From NCBI GenBank assembly GCA_910579285.1, contig CAJTTT010000014.1, positions 1 through 54,508 on the forward strand: a stretch of DNA of 54,508 nt, written 5' to 3'. This DNA comes from an uncultured Lachnospiraceae bacterium. Lineage in GTDB: Bacteria > Bacillota > Clostridia > Lachnospirales > Lachnospiraceae. Of this stretch, positions 53,162 to 54,508 are shown one piece after another (positions within the stretch are counted from its first letter, which is position 1; each line of letters starts with the position of its first letter). Below the pieces are notes generated by a model. The model was given only the letters and a program-made list of their open reading frames with translations, was not told the origin of the DNA and ran no database searches. Made by a program: the position numbers and the translations under genes.

Positions 53162-54508
53162 TTACTTCGGCACCTGACCGATCCTCTCCTGCCTGCTGCC
53201 GTCGGCTTTCATCCGATAAAACGGATGAGGCTTGGGCGGTTCCGCTCCCAGAAACACCTCCACAACAATCTCGCCGCCGCTGATTTCATAGATCATGGAT
53301 ATGTATGGGATGAAATCTTCCATAACTTCCGATGCTGAATCCAGATAACGGTACTCAAAAATCACTTCTTTCCCAGACCCGTCAGGCTCCATCCTGTTCA
53401 GCCTGACGCCTACGGTCTCCTCTTTTTCCTGGATCCGCTCTTTTCCGGCTCCCGCTATCTGGTATGTGACATTCTCCACGATCTCAGAAACATAATATAT
53501 CTTTCCATCATAGAACTTCGCATCATCAATAGACGGCTCCCCCTGTGCCAGCACTGACAGCACCTTGTCCTGCCAGCCGTACATGGCAAGGTAACAGGCG
53601 CTCCCTTCCGTATCCGAATCCACGCGAAAGGTGTAAAGCAGACAATCCTCATCACAATAATCCGTAAAAGCTTCCCCCGACGGCTTTATCTTGTCCGCTG
53701 TAATATCCACATCCGCTGCAACTACTGTTTCCTTCACTTCCCAGTCCGTCACGCGGTCGGGCGCAAGCCACCACCGCCTGCCCGCCTGTTCCAGCGTCAT
53801 CTGTTCATCCAGAGGCACTTCGTATTCCAGATCATAGGCGATCGACTCCGAATCACCGTTTTTCGTCATCGCAATGTTCTCATCCATGTCACTAAATTCC
53901 GAACTTCTCTTTTTTCTGATCCCCACGCCGCTTTCCCAGTCATTCCTCTGATATGCTGTAATATAATCATAAAATCCGTAGGCGCTCTCTGATGAAGCAA
54001 GCCACCACACCCCTTCGCGGTATGTGTAAGTATAGTCCTCCGACCATCTCCACGCGCTGCCTCCATAAGTGTGCGTGGTAAAAGATGTACCCTCCGCAGT
54101 CAGCGGCAGATAGGGATCTCCGTAAACGCCCCCTTCGTCTCTTGTGCGTATGACGTTCACATCCTGAAAATCCAGACGATAACCCGCCGCCCCGTCACTC
54201 GCTATCGCAAACAGAATCCGGGGATATTCCAGTTGAAATGTCTGGTCTCCGTCCTCATCTGTCAGCGCTGCCTGCAGCACACCCACATAATCGGGGATGC
54301 CGTCCTCATTGAAATCCAGTTCCACGCTGTCCCACAGTTCCCAGCCGTCCGGCACGAAATCTGCCGGCTCTCCGCCCACGGCAGGTAAATGCGGCGTCTC
54401 CTTCGGCACATCCTCCGTTTCGGTTTCGGATTCGTTCTGCTCCGGCTTCTCTTCCTGCTTCGTGTCTTCCCTCTGACCCGGCTCTGTCTGCCCGGCGTCC
54501 TCTATCAC
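53162..54508 (-). CDS. Secreted or surface protein of unknown function, 5' end outside window
   Basis: The frame is open from the right window edge to a stop at 53162 (448 codons). It has no credible start; the GTG at the edge is unlikely to be real. An acidic, Gln/Glu-rich linker (about 1-40 of the visible part) leads to VELDFNEDGIPDYVGVL, a calcium-loop-like segment seen in FG-GAP or VCBS-type proteins. Then come beta-rich repeats that end with the motif RMKADGSRQERIG, like the DUF5050/'Tyr-Met-Asn-x-Asp-Gly' propeller pattern. A lipoprotein signal is likely beyond the edge. Family unknown. Confidence 0.75.
   Translation of the reverse strand: MIEDAGQTEPGQREDTKQEEKPEQNESETETEDVPKETPHLPAVGGEPADFVPDGWELWDSVELDFNEDGIPDYVGVLQAALTDEDGDQTFQLEYPRILFAIASDGAAGYRLDFQDVNVIRTRDEGGVYGDPYLPLTAEGTSFTTHTYGGSAWRWSEDYTYTYREGVWWLASSESAYGFYDYITAYQRNDWESGVGIRKKRSSEFSDMDENIAMTKNGDSESIAYDLEYEVPLDEQMTLEQAGRRWWLAPDRVTDWEVKETVVAADVDITADKIKPSGEAFTDYCDEDCLLYTFRVDSDTEGSACYLAMYGWQDKVLSVLAQGEPSIDDAKFYDGKIYYVSEIVENVTYQIAGAGKERIQEKEETVGVRLNRMEPDGSGKEVIFEYRYLDSASEVMEDFIPYISMIYEISGGEIVVEVFLGAEPPKPHPFYRMKADGSRQERIGQVPK

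Overview
The window looks like chromosome of a gut Lachnospiraceae bacterium (Clostridium cluster XIVa type). This is inferred from roughly 50% GC, an infC-rpmI-rplT operon whose infC starts with ATT, a T-box in front of thrS, an agr-type cyclic-peptide locus, DUF1540 and SEC-C proteins, and an Lpl-type sugar ABC operon with GH38 and GH130 enzymes. No species can be named from the sequence alone.

Left chromosomal part (1-7.6 kb). An edge-truncated, AT-rich pentapeptide-repeat membrane protein comes first, running leftward off the window. A leftward DNA-damage cassette follows: a small protein, a Y-family polymerase and an SRAP protein. Next is a complete but split agr-like quorum-sensing locus. 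agrB points left; a small ribbon-helix-helix protein, a LytTR response regulator, a GHKL kinase and a 52-aa cyclic-lactone pre-peptide point right and end in a strong terminator.

Element (7594-31058, about 23.4 kb). It is bounded by a 46-bp perfect direct repeat that is the 3' part of a tRNA-Pro gene; the intact tRNA lies at the right end. The interior reads as a decayed integrative element: a truncated integrase beside the tRNA, an Xer remnant, a DUF1016 pseudogene with two in-frame stops, an excisionase-like HTH gene, a truncated element-type regulator and a duplicated Y-polymerase fragment. Its one large intact cargo is a 14.4-kb gene for a 4,784-residue, multi-domain lipoprotein. Two unusual receiver-domain proteins flank that gene. 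A compact type I toxin-antitoxin-like locus lies near 27.9 kb.

Right chromosomal part (31-54.5 kb), almost all leftward. It carries an EAL phosphodiesterase-like protein, an Xaa-His dipeptidase, infC-rpmI-rplT with an attenuator-like leader, two secreted paralogs separated by a group II intron remnant, a lipoprotein, a DUF1540 protein, a GT39-like membrane protein, thrS with its T-box, and a SEC-C protein. The last block is a carbohydrate module: two permeases, a binding protein, a GH130 phosphorylase and a GH38 alpha-mannosidase. A LacI-type regulator is divergent from it, and candidate operators lie between them. A protein cut by the right edge ends the window.

The most interesting items are the split agr system with a readable pre-peptide, the giant doubly anchored surface protein inside a tRNA-Pro element, and the antisense-RNA toxin locus.
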